Below are positions 7,984 through 15,840 of a stretch of DNA of 36,478 nucleotides, piece by piece (position 1 is the stretch's first letter; each line of letters opens with the position of its first letter). The notes below the pieces were generated by a model. The model was not told the origin of the DNA. It ran no database searches and worked only from the letters and a program-made list of their open reading frames with translations. The stretch lies in NCBI RefSeq assembly GCF_031181555.1, contig NZ_JAPSKQ010000034.1:12353-48830 (forward strand), written 5' to 3'. Origin of the DNA: Streptomyces sp. (GTDB taxonomy: Bacteria; Actinomycetota; Actinomycetes; Streptomycetales; Streptomycetaceae). Made by a program: the position numbers and the translations under genes.

Positions 7984-9147
7984 ATGGACGTCGGGCTCAA
8001 GCGCGAGTTGGAGGAGAAGGTCAGGGCGGGTGTCCGCCTGACCCGTGAGGACGGCATCGCGCTGTACGAGTCGGACGACCTGGCGTGGCTGGGCGGACTG
8101 GCGCACGAGGTGCGCACGAGGCTGAACGGCGATGTCGTGCACTTCAACGTCAACCGCCACCTCAACATGACGAACGTGTGCACCGCCTCCTGCGCGTACT
8201 GCTCCTTCCAGCGCAAGCCGGGGGAGAAGGACGCGTACACGATGCGCATCGAGGAGGCGGTGAAGCTCGCCAAGGCGATGGAGTCGGAGAACCTGACCGA
8301 GCTGCACATCGTCAACGGGCTCCACCCGAACCTGCCGTGGCGCTACTACCCGCGTTCCCTGCGCGAGCTGAAGGCCGCCCTGCCGGACGTCTCCCTGAAG
8401 GCGTTCACCGCCACCGAGATCCACCACTTCGAGACCATCTCCGGGCTGTCCGCCTCGGAGATCCTCGACGAGCTGATCGACGCGGGCCTGGAGTCCCTCA
8501 CCGGCGGCGGCGCGGAGATCTTCGACTGGGAGGTGCGGCAGCACATCGTCGACCACCGCACCCACTGGGAGGACTGGTCGCGCATCCACCGGCTGGCGCA
8601 CGAGAAGGGGCTGAAGACCCCGTGCACCATGCTCTACGGCCACATCGAGGAGCCCCGCCACCGCGTGGACCACGTGCTGCGGCTGCGTGAGCTGCAGGAC
8701 GAGACCGGCGGCTTCCAGGTCTTCATCCCGCTGCGCTACCAGCACGACTTCGTGGACATGAAGGACGGCAAGATCCGCAACCGCCTCCAGGCCCGCACCC
8801 GGATGGCCACCGGCGCGGAGGCGCTGAAGACCTTCGCCGTCTCCCGGCTGCTCTTCGACAACGTCCCGCACGTCAAGGTCTTCTGGGTGATGCACGGTGT
8901 CCAGACCGCGCAGCTGGCGCTGCAGCACGGCGCGGACGACATGGACGGCTCGGTGGTCGAGTACAAGATCACGCACGACGCCGACAACTACGGCACCCCG
9001 AACAAGCTGACCCGCGAGGACCTCCTCGACCTGATCCGCGACGCCGGTTTCCGCCCGGTGGAGCGCAACACGCGGTACGAGATCATCCGCGAGTACGACG
9101 GCCCGGACCCGGAGCGCCGGGAGTCCCCGCAGCCGATGCGGGTCTGA
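7984..9147 (+). CDS. mqnE: Aminofutalosine synthase MqnE (radical SAM)
   Basis: A 387-residue radical SAM enzyme that adds SAM-derived adenosyl to the MqnA product 3-[(1-carboxyvinyl)oxy]benzoate, giving aminofutalosine. The iron-sulfur motif is CTASCAYC (Cys66, Cys70, Cys73), placed after the typical HFNVNRHLNMTN. Downstream hallmarks include ELHIVNGLHPNLPW, ATEIHHFE and LTGGGAEIF. Length fits MqnE (about 370-390) rather than MqnC. AGAGGT is spaced correctly before ATG 7984. It ends the menaquinone cluster; the previous step (MqnA) is encoded at 21344-22192, while MqnB, MqnC and MqnD are not in the window. Confidence 0.93.
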   Translation: MDVGLKRELEEKVRAGVRLTREDGIALYESDDLAWLGGLAHEVRTRLNGDVVHFNVNRHLNMTNVCTASCAYCSFQRKPGEKDAYTMRIEEAVKLAKAMESENLTELHIVNGLHPNLPWRYYPRSLRELKAALPDVSLKAFTATEIHHFETISGLSASEILDELIDAGLESLTGGGAEIFDWEVRQHIVDHRTHWEDWSRIHRLAHEKGLKTPCTMLYGHIEEPRHRVDHVLRLRELQDETGGFQVFIPLRYQHDFVDMKDGKIRNRLQARTRMATGAEALKTFAVSRLLFDNVPHVKVFWVMHGVQTAQLALQHGADDMDGSVVEYKITHDADNYGTPNKLTREDLLDLIRDAGFRPVERNTRYEIIREYDGPDPERRESPQPMRV

Positions 9148-9256
9148 GACAAGGGCGGGGACAGGGGCCGGGACGGCGCGCCGGGAGGGGCCGTCGCACC
9201 CGGTGCGGGTCCGGTCCGGGGCGTGAGGCCGGTGGCCGGGCGGGTACCCGCCCGGC

Positions 9257-9907
9257 ATGGCCGTCACCCAGGCGCCCGAGGACGCCTACACCGCCGCACC
9301 CTTCCTCCCGGACCGCGGTGACCTGACCGCCCTGCGCGAGGCCGCCGCCGGGTGCCGGGGCTGCCCGCTGCACCGCGACGCCACCCGGACCGTCTTCGGC
9401 GCCGGGGCGGCCGACGCCCGCGTCATGCTCGTCGGCGAGCAGCCCGGCGACCAGGAGGACCGGCAGGGCAAGCCCTTCGTCGGGCCCGCCGGCAAGCTGC
9501 TCGACCGGGCGCTGGCCGAGGCGGGCATCGACCCCGGCGAGGCGTACGTCACCAACGCGGTCAAGCACTTCAAGTTCACGCGCTCCGGGGCGCGGGGGCG
9601 CCGGATCCACAAGGCGCCCGGCGTGCGCGAGATGAAGGCGTGCGGGCCCTGGCTCGCCGCCGAGCTGGCGGCCGTCGAGCCGGAGCTGATCGTCGTGCTG
9701 GGCGCGACCGCCGGAAAGGCGCTGCTCGGCTCGTCGTTCCGGGTCACGCAGGTGCGCGGCAGGGTGCTGGAGGAGGAGATCCACGGCCGCCCCGAGCGGC
9801 TGGTCCCCACCGTGCACCCGTCGGCGGTGCTGCGGGCGGACGACCGGGAGGCGGCGTACCGGGGGCTGGTCGCGGACCTGAAAATCGCGGCGCAAGCACT
9901 TGGGTAA
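9257..9907 (+). CDS. udgX: UdgX-type uracil-DNA glycosylase
   Basis: A 216-residue family-4-like uracil-DNA glycosylase. Motif 1 is GEQPGDQED (60-68) and motif 3 is HPSAVLR near the C-terminus. The loop GRRIHKAPG (about 114-122) is the UdgX hallmark: His118 corresponds to the histidine that in characterised UdgX attacks the abasic sugar and stays covalently bound to DNA. Cysteines 33 and 36 (CRGC) and 129 are probable iron-sulfur ligands. The ATG at 9257 has no strong ribosome-binding site; GC-rich sequence precedes it. It stands between mqnE and a GNAT gene and is presumably a DNA-repair gene with its own expression. Confidence 0.88.
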   Translation: MAVTQAPEDAYTAAPFLPDRGDLTALREAAAGCRGCPLHRDATRTVFGAGAADARVMLVGEQPGDQEDRQGKPFVGPAGKLLDRALAEAGIDPGEAYVTNAVKHFKFTRSGARGRRIHKAPGVREMKACGPWLAAELAAVEPELIVVLGATAGKALLGSSFRVTQVRGRVLEEEIHGRPERLVPTVHPSAVLRADDREAAYRGLVADLKIAAQALG

Positions 9908-9911
9908 TGGT

Positions 9912-9917
9912 TACCAT
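9912..9917 (+). promoter_or_regulatory. Candidate -10 element of the GNAT gene
   Basis: TACCAT lies six bases before ATG 9924 and no ribosome-binding site is present, again matching a leaderless arrangement. It sits 5-10 bases after the udgX stop. Confidence 0.4.
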
Positions 9918-9923
9918 CGCCGC

Positions 9924-10448
9924 ATGACCCTTACCTTCACGTTCGATCCCGCCGTCACCCCCGCACTCCGCGACGGCATCCTCGACCTCTGGGCCGACGT
10001 CTCCAACGCGGGCGGAGCCGTCGGCTTCGTGCCGCCGGTGACGCGCGAGGAGATCCGGCCCGAGCTGGTGCGCCAGTTCGCGGCGATGGAGGAGGGGCGC
10101 TCCCGGCTCCTCGTCGGGCACGACGAGGAGGGGCGGGTGGCCGCGACGGCGTTCCTCACCTTCAACAGCCACCGCCTGATGACCCACTGGATCTGGCTGT
10201 ACACGGTGATGGTCCACCCCCGCCACCAGGGCAAGGGGTACGGCCGTGACCTGCTGGCGGCCGCCGAGAGCGCCGCCCGCGGGCTCGACGGCATCGAGGC
10301 GATACGCCTCGGCTGCCGCGGCGGCCTCGGCCTGGAGCACTTCTACGCCTCCTGCGGCTACAAGGAGGTCGGCCGCGTCCCCGGCGCGATCCGGGTGGCG
10401 CCGGGCGACGAGCGGGACGACATCACCATGCTGCTGCCGCTGACCTGA
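9924..10448 (+). CDS. GNAT family N-acetyltransferase
   Basis: A 174-residue acetyl-CoA-dependent acetyltransferase. Motif A is visible in the middle: VMVHPRHQGKGYGRDLLAAA, the pyrophosphate-binding loop with the Q/R-x2-G-x-G/A pattern. Motif B (LGCRGGLGLEHFYASCGYKEVG) follows. The ATG at 9924 fits the start of homology and the -10-like TACCAT upstream; a TTG 24 bases earlier is less likely. The substrate is unknown. Confidence 0.85.
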   Translation: MTLTFTFDPAVTPALRDGILDLWADVSNAGGAVGFVPPVTREEIRPELVRQFAAMEEGRSRLLVGHDEEGRVAATAFLTFNSHRLMTHWIWLYTVMVHPRHQGKGYGRDLLAAAESAARGLDGIEAIRLGCRGGLGLEHFYASCGYKEVGRVPGAIRVAPGDERDDITMLLPLT

Positions 10449-10563
10449 GGCCGCACCCCCCTGGAGGGCCGGCGGTCCGGGCGTGCTTCACTGGAGGCTG
10501 CCCCTGTGTCCCTTTGGGATGTTCTGGGGGATGTTCAGGCCGGACGTAGGAAGAGTGGATGAG

Positions 10564-10875
10564 ATGCTCCGCTACACGCTGATGCGCCTCGGGATCTTCG
10601 TGGGCTGCCTCGTGGCCGTCTGGGGCCTCGTCTACTCCGGCCTCGCCCCGCGCGGCCTCGGCGACTCCAACGGCCTGTGGATCGTGCTGCTCGCGCTGGT
10701 GATCTCGGCCCCGATCAGCTTCGTCGTGCTCCGCGAGGAGCGGGACCGGGCCTCCGAGCGGATCGTGCAGCGGGTGGACCGGGTCAAGGCGAACCTGGAG
10801 GCCAACCGCAACCAGGAGGACGTCGCCGACGACGCCGCCCGCGCGCACGGCCGGGCGCAGGGTCAGACCTCGTAG
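10564..10875 (+). CDS. DUF4229 small membrane protein
   Basis: A 103-residue protein with two predicted membrane helices (about 6-27 and 38-56; GLWIVLLALVISAPISFVVL) followed by LREERDRASERI and a charged helical tail. This pattern is the DUF4229 family, common and uncharacterised in actinobacteria. AGGAAG (10548-10553) precedes ATG 10564 at about ten bases. A strong hairpin (10946-10984) lies downstream. Confidence 0.8.
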   Translation: MLRYTLMRLGIFVGCLVAVWGLVYSGLAPRGLGDSNGLWIVLLALVISAPISFVVLREERDRASERIVQRVDRVKANLEANRNQEDVADDAARAHGRAQGQTS

Positions 10876-10945
10876 GCCCCCTCGCAGGCCCGGACCTCGC
10901 GGGCCCAGGCCCCGTAAGCTTCGTCACACCGCCCGCCACCCCTAC

Positions 10946-10984
10946 AGCGCCCCGGTCTCCGAAATCCCCGGAGACCAGGGCGCT
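10946..10984. terminator. Strong hairpin terminator after DUF4229 gene
   Basis: Arms 10946-10961 (AGCGCCCCGGTCTCCG) and 10969-10984 pair over 16 bases with one mismatch and a seven-base loop, followed by TTGCGTTGT. It separates the DUF4229 gene from the symporter gene. Confidence 0.65.
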
Positions 10985-11029
10985 TTGCGTTGTACGGGCG
11001 CTTTTCTCCCCGCGCCTGTCAAAGTAAGG

Positions 11030-11046
11030 CTTTGAGTGTCTCAAAG
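11030..11046. promoter_or_regulatory. Perfect palindrome upstream of the symporter gene
   Basis: CTTTGAGTGTCTCAAAG is a 7-3-7 perfect inverted repeat in a locally AT-rich segment about 180 bp before the symporter start. It is a good operator candidate. The regulator is not apparent nearby. Confidence 0.5.
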
Positions 11047-11224
11047 TTCAGGTGTTACGGTCTTCGGGTGAAGTCAGCAGCCGTGTTCCCCACGCCCCGG
11101 AGAGTTCCGCTCGTGGCGCGCCTGCACGTGGACCTCTGTCGGGTCTCCTCCGCGAACTGTCGTCCCTGACGCTCCCGCGCCCGAACACCACGTCACCTTC
11201 CTCACGCGTCCCCTTCATCGGAGC

Positions 11225-12559
11225 ATGTCCGTGTCCACGAACACGAAGTCCTCGTTGCTGCCCTTCCGGGCACCCTTCTGGGCCCAGATACTCGCCGGCC
11301 TCGTCCTGGGCGTCCTGCTCGGCTGGCTCGCCCGCAGCCAGGACGTCTCCTGGCTCGTCACCACCCTCGAGAAGGTCGGCGGGACCTTCGTCGGCCTGCT
11401 GAAGCTCGCCGTCGCCCCGCTCGTCTTCTTCGCGATCCTGGTCTCCATCACCAACCTGCGGAAGGTCAACAACGCGGCCCGCCTGGCCTCGCGGACCCTC
11501 CTCTGGTTCATGATCACCTCGCTGATCGCGGTGGCCATCGGCCTCGTCATCGGCCTGGTCACCAACCCCGGCGCGGGCACCGGCCTCACCCCGGCGGACG
11601 GGGCCGAGCCCGAGAAGACCGGCTCCTGGATCGACTTCCTCACCGGCATCGTGCCGACCGACGTGATCACGCCGTTCACCGAGCTGAACGTGCTGCAGAT
11701 CGTCTTCATGGCCGCCGTCGCCGGTATCGCCGCCCTCCAGCTCGGCGAGAAGGCCCAGCCGATCCTCACCCTGAGCGAGTCCGTCCTCGAACTCCTCCAG
11801 AAGGCCCTGTGGTGGGTCATCCGCCTCGCCCCGCTCGGCACCGTCGGCCTCATCGGCAACGCGATCGCCACCTACGGCTGGGACCTCATCGGCAAGTACG
11901 CGACCTTCACCGCCGACATCTACGTCGGCTGCCTGATCGTCCTCTTCGGCGTCTACCCGGCGCTGCTCGCCGGTGCCGCCAAGGTCAACCCGGTGCAGTT
12001 CTTCAAGGGCGCCTGGCCCGCGATCCAGCTGGCCTTCGTCTCCCGCTCCTCCGTCGGCACCATGCCGCTGACCCAGAAGGTCACCGAGCGCCTGGGCGTG
12101 CCCAGGGAGTACGCGTCGTTCGCCGTCCCGTTCGGCGCGACCACCAAGATGGACGGCTGCGCCGCGGTCTACCCCGCCATCGCCGCGATCTTCGTCGCCC
12201 AGATCTTCGACATCCAGCTCGGCATCGGCGACTACCTGCTGATCGCGTTCGTCTCGGTGGTCGGCTCCGCCGCCACGGCCGGACTCACCGGCGCGACGGT
12301 CATGCTGACCCTCACCCTCTCCACGCTCGGCCTGCCCATGGAGGGCGTCGGCCTGCTGCTCGCGATCGACCCGATCGTGGACATGATCCGCACCGCGACC
12401 AACGTCGCCGGACAGGCCCTGGTGCCGGTCGTCGTCTCCGCCCGCGAGGGCCTGCTGGACCGCGACGCCTACGGCACGGTCCACGCCTCGCCGATCGACG
12501 AGACCCCGGCCGACGGGACCCCGGCGGACGAGCCCCGGCGGGTCCCCGCGACGGCCTGA
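11225..12559 (+). CDS. Dicarboxylate/amino acid:cation symporter (DAACS family)
   Basis: A 444-residue membrane transporter that imports dicarboxylates or acidic amino acids with sodium or protons. The family motifs are clear: SRSSVGTMPLT (the serine-rich hairpin loop), FGATTKMDGCA (equivalent of the GATxNMDG motif) and ATAGLTGATVML, AIDPIVDMIRTATNVAGQ near the end. The annotated ATG 11225 has GGAG only one base away; GTG 11231 has the same GGAG (11220-11223) at seven bases and may be the true start, removing two residues. An AT-rich palindrome at 11030-11046 lies in the long leader and a hairpin at 12603-12646 follows. The exact substrate cannot be set from sequence. Confidence 0.9.
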   Translation: MSVSTNTKSSLLPFRAPFWAQILAGLVLGVLLGWLARSQDVSWLVTTLEKVGGTFVGLLKLAVAPLVFFAILVSITNLRKVNNAARLASRTLLWFMITSLIAVAIGLVIGLVTNPGAGTGLTPADGAEPEKTGSWIDFLTGIVPTDVITPFTELNVLQIVFMAAVAGIAALQLGEKAQPILTLSESVLELLQKALWWVIRLAPLGTVGLIGNAIATYGWDLIGKYATFTADIYVGCLIVLFGVYPALLAGAAKVNPVQFFKGAWPAIQLAFVSRSSVGTMPLTQKVTERLGVPREYASFAVPFGATTKMDGCAAVYPAIAAIFVAQIFDIQLGIGDYLLIAFVSVVGSAATAGLTGATVMLTLTLSTLGLPMEGVGLLLAIDPIVDMIRTATNVAGQALVPVVVSAREGLLDRDAYGTVHASPIDETPADGTPADEPRRVPATA

Positions 12560-12602
12560 CCGCCCGGGCCACCGCCACCACGGCTCCTCCCGCTCCCCCC
12601 GA

Positions 12603-12646
12603 CGTCCGCCCGCGGCGGCCCGAAGCACGGCCGCCGCGGGCGGACG
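12603..12646. terminator. Long perfect hairpin after the symporter gene
   Basis: Arms 12603-12620 and 12629-12646 are perfectly complementary (18 bp) with the eight-base loop CGAAGCAC. No T-tract follows, typical for high-GC terminators. Confidence 0.65.
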
Positions 12647-12734
12647 CTCGTCGTCCGGGCCGGCCCGGTCCGGACGAGGGTCCGGCTGTCCGGTGAGCGC
12701 CGTCGCCGGACGGGGGGGGACGGCCACGGGCCCG

Positions 12735-12740
12735 TACGCT
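12735..12740 (+). promoter_or_regulatory. Candidate -10 element of the TetR gene
   Basis: TACGCT is followed by seven bases and ATG 12748 with no ribosome-binding site, consistent with a leaderless message. Confidence 0.4.
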
Positions 12741-12747
12741 AATCCGC

Positions 12748-13530
12748 ATGGGTGCCGTGAAGACCAAGCGGATGCCGCGTGCGGTCCGTGAGCAGCAGAT
12801 GCTGGACGCCGCCGTCCAGACCTTCGGCCAGCGGGGGTACATGGCCGCGTCGATGGACGAGATCGCCGAACTGGCGGGCGTGTCCAAGCCGTTGGTCTAC
12901 CTGTACCTGAACTCCAAGGAGGACCTGTTCACCGCCTGCATCCGCCGTGAGGCGAAGGCCCTCACCGAGGCGGTGCGCGCCGGTGTCCGCCCGGGCCTGC
13001 CCGCGGACCGCCAACTCTGGGCCGGCCTGACGGCGTTCTTCACGCACACCGCGCTCCACCCCGACGGCTGGTCCGTGCTGCACCTGCAGGCCCGCACGCA
13101 CGGCGAGGTCTTCGCCGCCGAGGTCGCCGCGATGCGCGCGGAGATCGTGGCGTTCGTGACCCAGCTCATCCTGGCCGCCGCCCGCGAGGCGCACCCCCGG
13201 GCTCTCGGCTGCTCCCCCACGTTCTCGGCTCCGCTCGAACAGGGGGGACCCCCACGAGCAGGGGGGACCCCCGAGGACCCCGATCTTCCCGCACGTGAGG
13301 TCTCCGGGCTCGCGGAGGCACTGGTCGGCGCCGCCGAGTCGCTCGCCGACTGGGCCAACGCCACCCCCGGCGTCACGGCCCGGCAGGCCGCGGCCACGCT
13401 GATGAACTTCGCCTGGGCGGGGCTGGGCGACCTGATGGCGGGCCGCCGCTGGTCACCGCCGGAGGAGGACGACTCCCCGGAGGCCGGTGCCCCCGGGGCT
13501 CACACCGGGCGGACGTCCCCCGTCAGGTGA
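12748..13530 (+). CDS. TetR family transcriptional regulator beside the lipid genes
   Basis: A 260-residue TetR protein, long for the family. Residues 15-60 form the helix-turn-helix (MLDAAVQTFGQRGYMAASMD, with GVSKPLVYLYLNSKEDLF). Residues about 155-176 (SPTFSAPLEQGGPPRAGG) come from the GC-rich palindromic repeat at 13212-13272 and look like an in-frame insertion in a helical ligand domain; whether folding survives is unknown. The 3' end overlaps the convergent dehydratase gene by 31 bp. Its place beside htdX-fabG4-fadA2 makes it the natural candidate to bind the TTACC-n3-GGTAA site at 15798-15810, but this is inference. Confidence 0.85.
   Translation: MGAVKTKRMPRAVREQQMLDAAVQTFGQRGYMAASMDEIAELAGVSKPLVYLYLNSKEDLFTACIRREAKALTEAVRAGVRPGLPADRQLWAGLTAFFTHTALHPDGWSVLHLQARTHGEVFAAEVAAMRAEIVAFVTQLILAAAREAHPRALGCSPTFSAPLEQGGPPRAGGTPEDPDLPAREVSGLAEALVGAAESLADWANATPGVTARQAAATLMNFAWAGLGDLMAGRRWSPPEEDDSPEAGAPGAHTGRTSPVR
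13212..13272 (+). repeat. GC-rich palindromic repeat, copy 2 (partly duplicated)
   Basis: It reads CTCCCCCACGTTCTCGGC, a GCTCGAAC turn, AGGGGGGACCCCC, and then a second ACGAGCAGGGGGGACCCCC (13254-13272). So the right half of the element is present twice. It lies in frame inside the TetR coding sequence. Compare 2705-2738 and 22426-22464. Confidence 0.6.
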
Positions 13531-14393
13531 ACCCGGCCGCCGGCCCCCCGTAGCTCGAAGCGTTCGTCCCGCGCCGCGTACGTCACCGTCCCCGGCAGCA
13601 GGACCGGCGCCCCGAAGTCCGCCCGCACCACCGCCGCGTCCGGGGTGCCGTGCGCGGCGAGGCAGCGGGCCACGGTCCACATGCCGTGCGCGATGGCGCG
13701 GGGGAAGCCGAAGAGGCGCGCGGTGAGCGGGTGCAGGTGGATCGGGTTGCGGTCGCCGGACGCGGCACCGTACCGGCGTCCGACGTCCCCGGCCAGCCGC
13801 CACTCGTCCACGGCGGGCAGCGGCTCGTGCGGCGCGCGCTCCTCCTCCCGGTGCGCGGCGGGCCGCCCGGAGGTCCGGTGCCGGGCCAGATAGGTGCTCC
13901 GCGACTCCCACACGGCGTCCCCGCCGGCCCGCAGCTCGGTGACCACGGCGGCCTCGGTGCCGCGCCGGTGCGGCGCCAGGCCCTCGACGCGCACCGACAG
14001 GTCGTACGCGCCCGTGGCCGGCAGCGGCCGGCGGCAGGTGATCCCGATCGACGTGTGGACCAGCCCGAGCAGCGGCAGCGGGAAGTCCCGGCCGCTCATC
14101 AGCCGCATGGCCAGGGGAAAGCCCAGCACGTGCGGATACGTCGGCGGCAGCGCGTCCGCCCCGGTCGGGAAGCCGCACACCCTCTCGTACGCGGCCAGCC
14201 GCGCGAGGTCGATCCGCAGCCCGGTCAGCACCAGCCGGGTGCGCGGGAAGGCGGCGTCGGGGCGGGGCCGCCTGAAGGGGGACAGGAGGGCGCCCCGGGC
14301 GAGCAGCGGGGCCAGGGCGGGGGGTGCGGTGAGCACGACGGGGGGTGCGGAGGGTGCCGAGGGGGCGGAGCCCGCGGGTGCCACGGTGGTCAC
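13500..14393 (-). CDS. MaoC-like (R)-hydratase/dehydratase, HtdX-type
   Basis: A 297-residue protein whose C-terminal half has the hot-dog hydratase motif: YGAASGDRNPIHLHPLTARLF and then FPRAIAHGMWTVA, where Asp and His of GDRNPIH are the catalytic pair. The N-terminal half (LTGLRIDLARLAAYERVCGF, LPPTYPHVLGFPLAMRLM) is a second, degenerate hot-dog fold, as in mycobacterial HtdX/HtdZ. It would hydrate/dehydrate 3-hydroxyacyl/enoyl-CoA or -ACP. GTG 14393 overlaps the stop of fabG (GTGA), so the reductase and dehydratase are coupled. It corresponds in position to Rv0241c next to fabG4 in M. tuberculosis. Confidence 0.85.
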   Translation of the reverse strand: MTTVAPAGSAPSAPSAPPVVLTAPPALAPLLARGALLSPFRRPRPDAAFPRTRLVLTGLRIDLARLAAYERVCGFPTGADALPPTYPHVLGFPLAMRLMSGRDFPLPLLGLVHTSIGITCRRPLPATGAYDLSVRVEGLAPHRRGTEAAVVTELRAGGDAVWESRSTYLARHRTSGRPAAHREEERAPHEPLPAVDEWRLAGDVGRRYGAASGDRNPIHLHPLTARLFGFPRAIAHGMWTVARCLAAHGTPDAAVVRADFGAPVLLPGTVTYAARDERFELRGAGGRVHLTGDVRPV

Positions 14394-15709
14394 GCTCCCA
14401 GCAGGCTCTGGCCGCAGACCCGGACGACCTGGCCGTTGACCGCGGCCGAGGCCGGGTGGGCGAGCCAGGCGGTGGTCTCGGCGACGTCGACCGGCAGGCC
14501 GCCCTGCGCGAGGGAGTTCATCCGGCGGCCCGCCTCGCGGATGAGCAGCGGGACGGCCGCCGTCATCCGGGTCTCGATGAAGCCCGGCGCGACCGCGTTC
14601 ACCGTCACCCCGTGCTCGGCGAGCGCCCGCGGCGCGAGGGCGCGGACCAGGCCGGTGATGCCCGCCTTGCTCGCCCCGTAGTTGGTCTGGCCGGCGTTCC
14701 CGGCGATCCCCGCGATGGAGGCCGTGGCGACGATCCGGCCGCCCCGCTTCAGCGTCCCGGCGGCGAGCAGCGCGTCGGTGGTGCGCAGCACGCTCGCCAG
14801 GTTCACCTCCAGCACCGGACCCCACCGCTCGGCCGGCATGTTGGCCAGGCGCCGGTCACGGGTGATGCCCGCGTTGTGGACGAGCACGTCGAGGCCGCCC
14901 GGGAGGGCGTCGGCGATCCGGGCGCCCGCGTCGGCGGCGGTGATGTCGAGCGGGAGCGCGGTGCCGCCGAGCCGTTCGGCGACGCGCCGTGCGTCCTGTT
15001 CGGCCTGCGGGACGTCGAGGACGACCACCTCGGCGCCCTCCCGGGCCAGCGTCTCGGCGACCGCCTCCCCGATGCCCCGTGCGGCGCCGGTGACCAGGGC
15101 GGTGCGGCCGGCGAGGGGGCGGTTCCAGTCGTCGGGGGCGGTGACCTCCTGGTCGCCGACCTCGATCACCTGGCCGCTGACGTAGGCGGACTTGGGGGAG
15201 AGCAGGAAGCGGAGGGTGGACTCGGCGGCGGAGGCGTCGGTGAGGCGGACCAGGTTCACGGTCCTGCCCCGGCCGATCTCCTTGCCGAGGGAGCGGGTGA
15301 AGCCCTCCAGCGCCTGCTGGGCGGCGGCCCGGTGGTGGTCGGCGGCGTCGAGCGGGGCGCCCAGCACCACGATCCGGCCGCTCGCGGCGACCGACCGGAC
15401 GACGGGGTGCAGGGCCGCGTGCACCTCGGCGAGCCCCTCGACGTCCCGTACCCCGCTGGCGTCCAGGACGACGGCGGCGGGCCGGTCCGCGGCGCCGCCC
15501 GTGCCGGGTCCGGTACGGGCGAGGACGGGGGCGAGGCCGAGGCCGAGGCCGAGGCCGGACGCGCCCGCGGTGAGGTGGAGCAGTCCGCCGTCCAGCTCCG
15601 GCCGCTCCGGCGACCAGCGCCGCAGCGGTGCGGGCCGGGGGAGTCCCAGGCGGCGCGTCAGGAAGCGGCCGGGCGCGGTGCCGGCGAAGCTCAGATAGCG
15701 GTCGGCCAT
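14390..15709 (-). CDS. fabG4: 3-oxoacyl-ACP/CoA reductase, long FabG4 type
   Basis: A 439-residue short-chain dehydrogenase, much longer than normal FabG (about 245). Residues 200-439 are the active SDR: TGAARGIG at 208-214 for NAD(P)H, HNAG at 278-281, catalytic Ser331, and Tyr344/Lys348 in YGASKAG. Residues 40-190 form an N-terminal degenerate Rossmann-like domain, the layout of mycobacterial high-molecular-weight FabG4 (Rv0242c). It reduces 3-oxoacyl thioesters, working with the coupled MaoC dehydratase and, divergently, the thiolase. Start ATG 15709 is 131 bp from the thiolase start; the intervening AT-rich region carries the operator candidate. Confidence 0.88.
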   Translation of the reverse strand: MADRYLSFAGTAPGRFLTRRLGLPRPAPLRRWSPERPELDGGLLHLTAGASGLGLGLGLAPVLARTGPGTGGAADRPAAVVLDASGVRDVEGLAEVHAALHPVVRSVAASGRIVVLGAPLDAADHHRAAAQQALEGFTRSLGKEIGRGRTVNLVRLTDASAAESTLRFLLSPKSAYVSGQVIEVGDQEVTAPDDWNRPLAGRTALVTGAARGIGEAVAETLAREGAEVVVLDVPQAEQDARRVAERLGGTALPLDITAADAGARIADALPGGLDVLVHNAGITRDRRLANMPAERWGPVLEVNLASVLRTTDALLAAGTLKRGGRIVATASIAGIAGNAGQTNYGASKAGITGLVRALAPRALAEHGVTVNAVAPGFIETRMTAAVPLLIREAGRRMNSLAQGGLPVDVAETTAWLAHPASAAVNGQVVRVCGQSLLGA

Positions 15710-15781
15710 GGGACTCCCAACGGGTGTGAAGGGCGCGCCCGGCGTTCACCCGGGTGCTTGCCCTGTTGCCTGGTCTGATGC

Positions 15782-15810
15782 TTACTCTGAAGTAAAGTTA
15801 CCGGAGGTAA
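15782..15810. promoter_or_regulatory. Palindromic operator in the fabG-fadA2 divergent promoter
   Basis: TTACC-GGA-GGTAA (15798-15810) is a perfect inverted repeat, and TTAC (15782-15785) with GTAA (15792-15795) forms a second, adjacent weaker one. The segment is the most AT-rich part of the intergenic region and sits about 30 bp from the thiolase start. The TetR product of 12748-13530 is the first candidate binder. Confidence 0.55.
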
Positions 15811-15840
15811 TGTTATGTCACCGGTGAGGAGCAGGTCGAG

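Noticed and set aside
11048..12727. Very long open frame on the minus strand (about 559 residues)
   Set aside because: It is antisense to the well-supported symporter and has an artificial Asp/Gly/Arg-rich composition typical of shadow frames in high-GC DNA.
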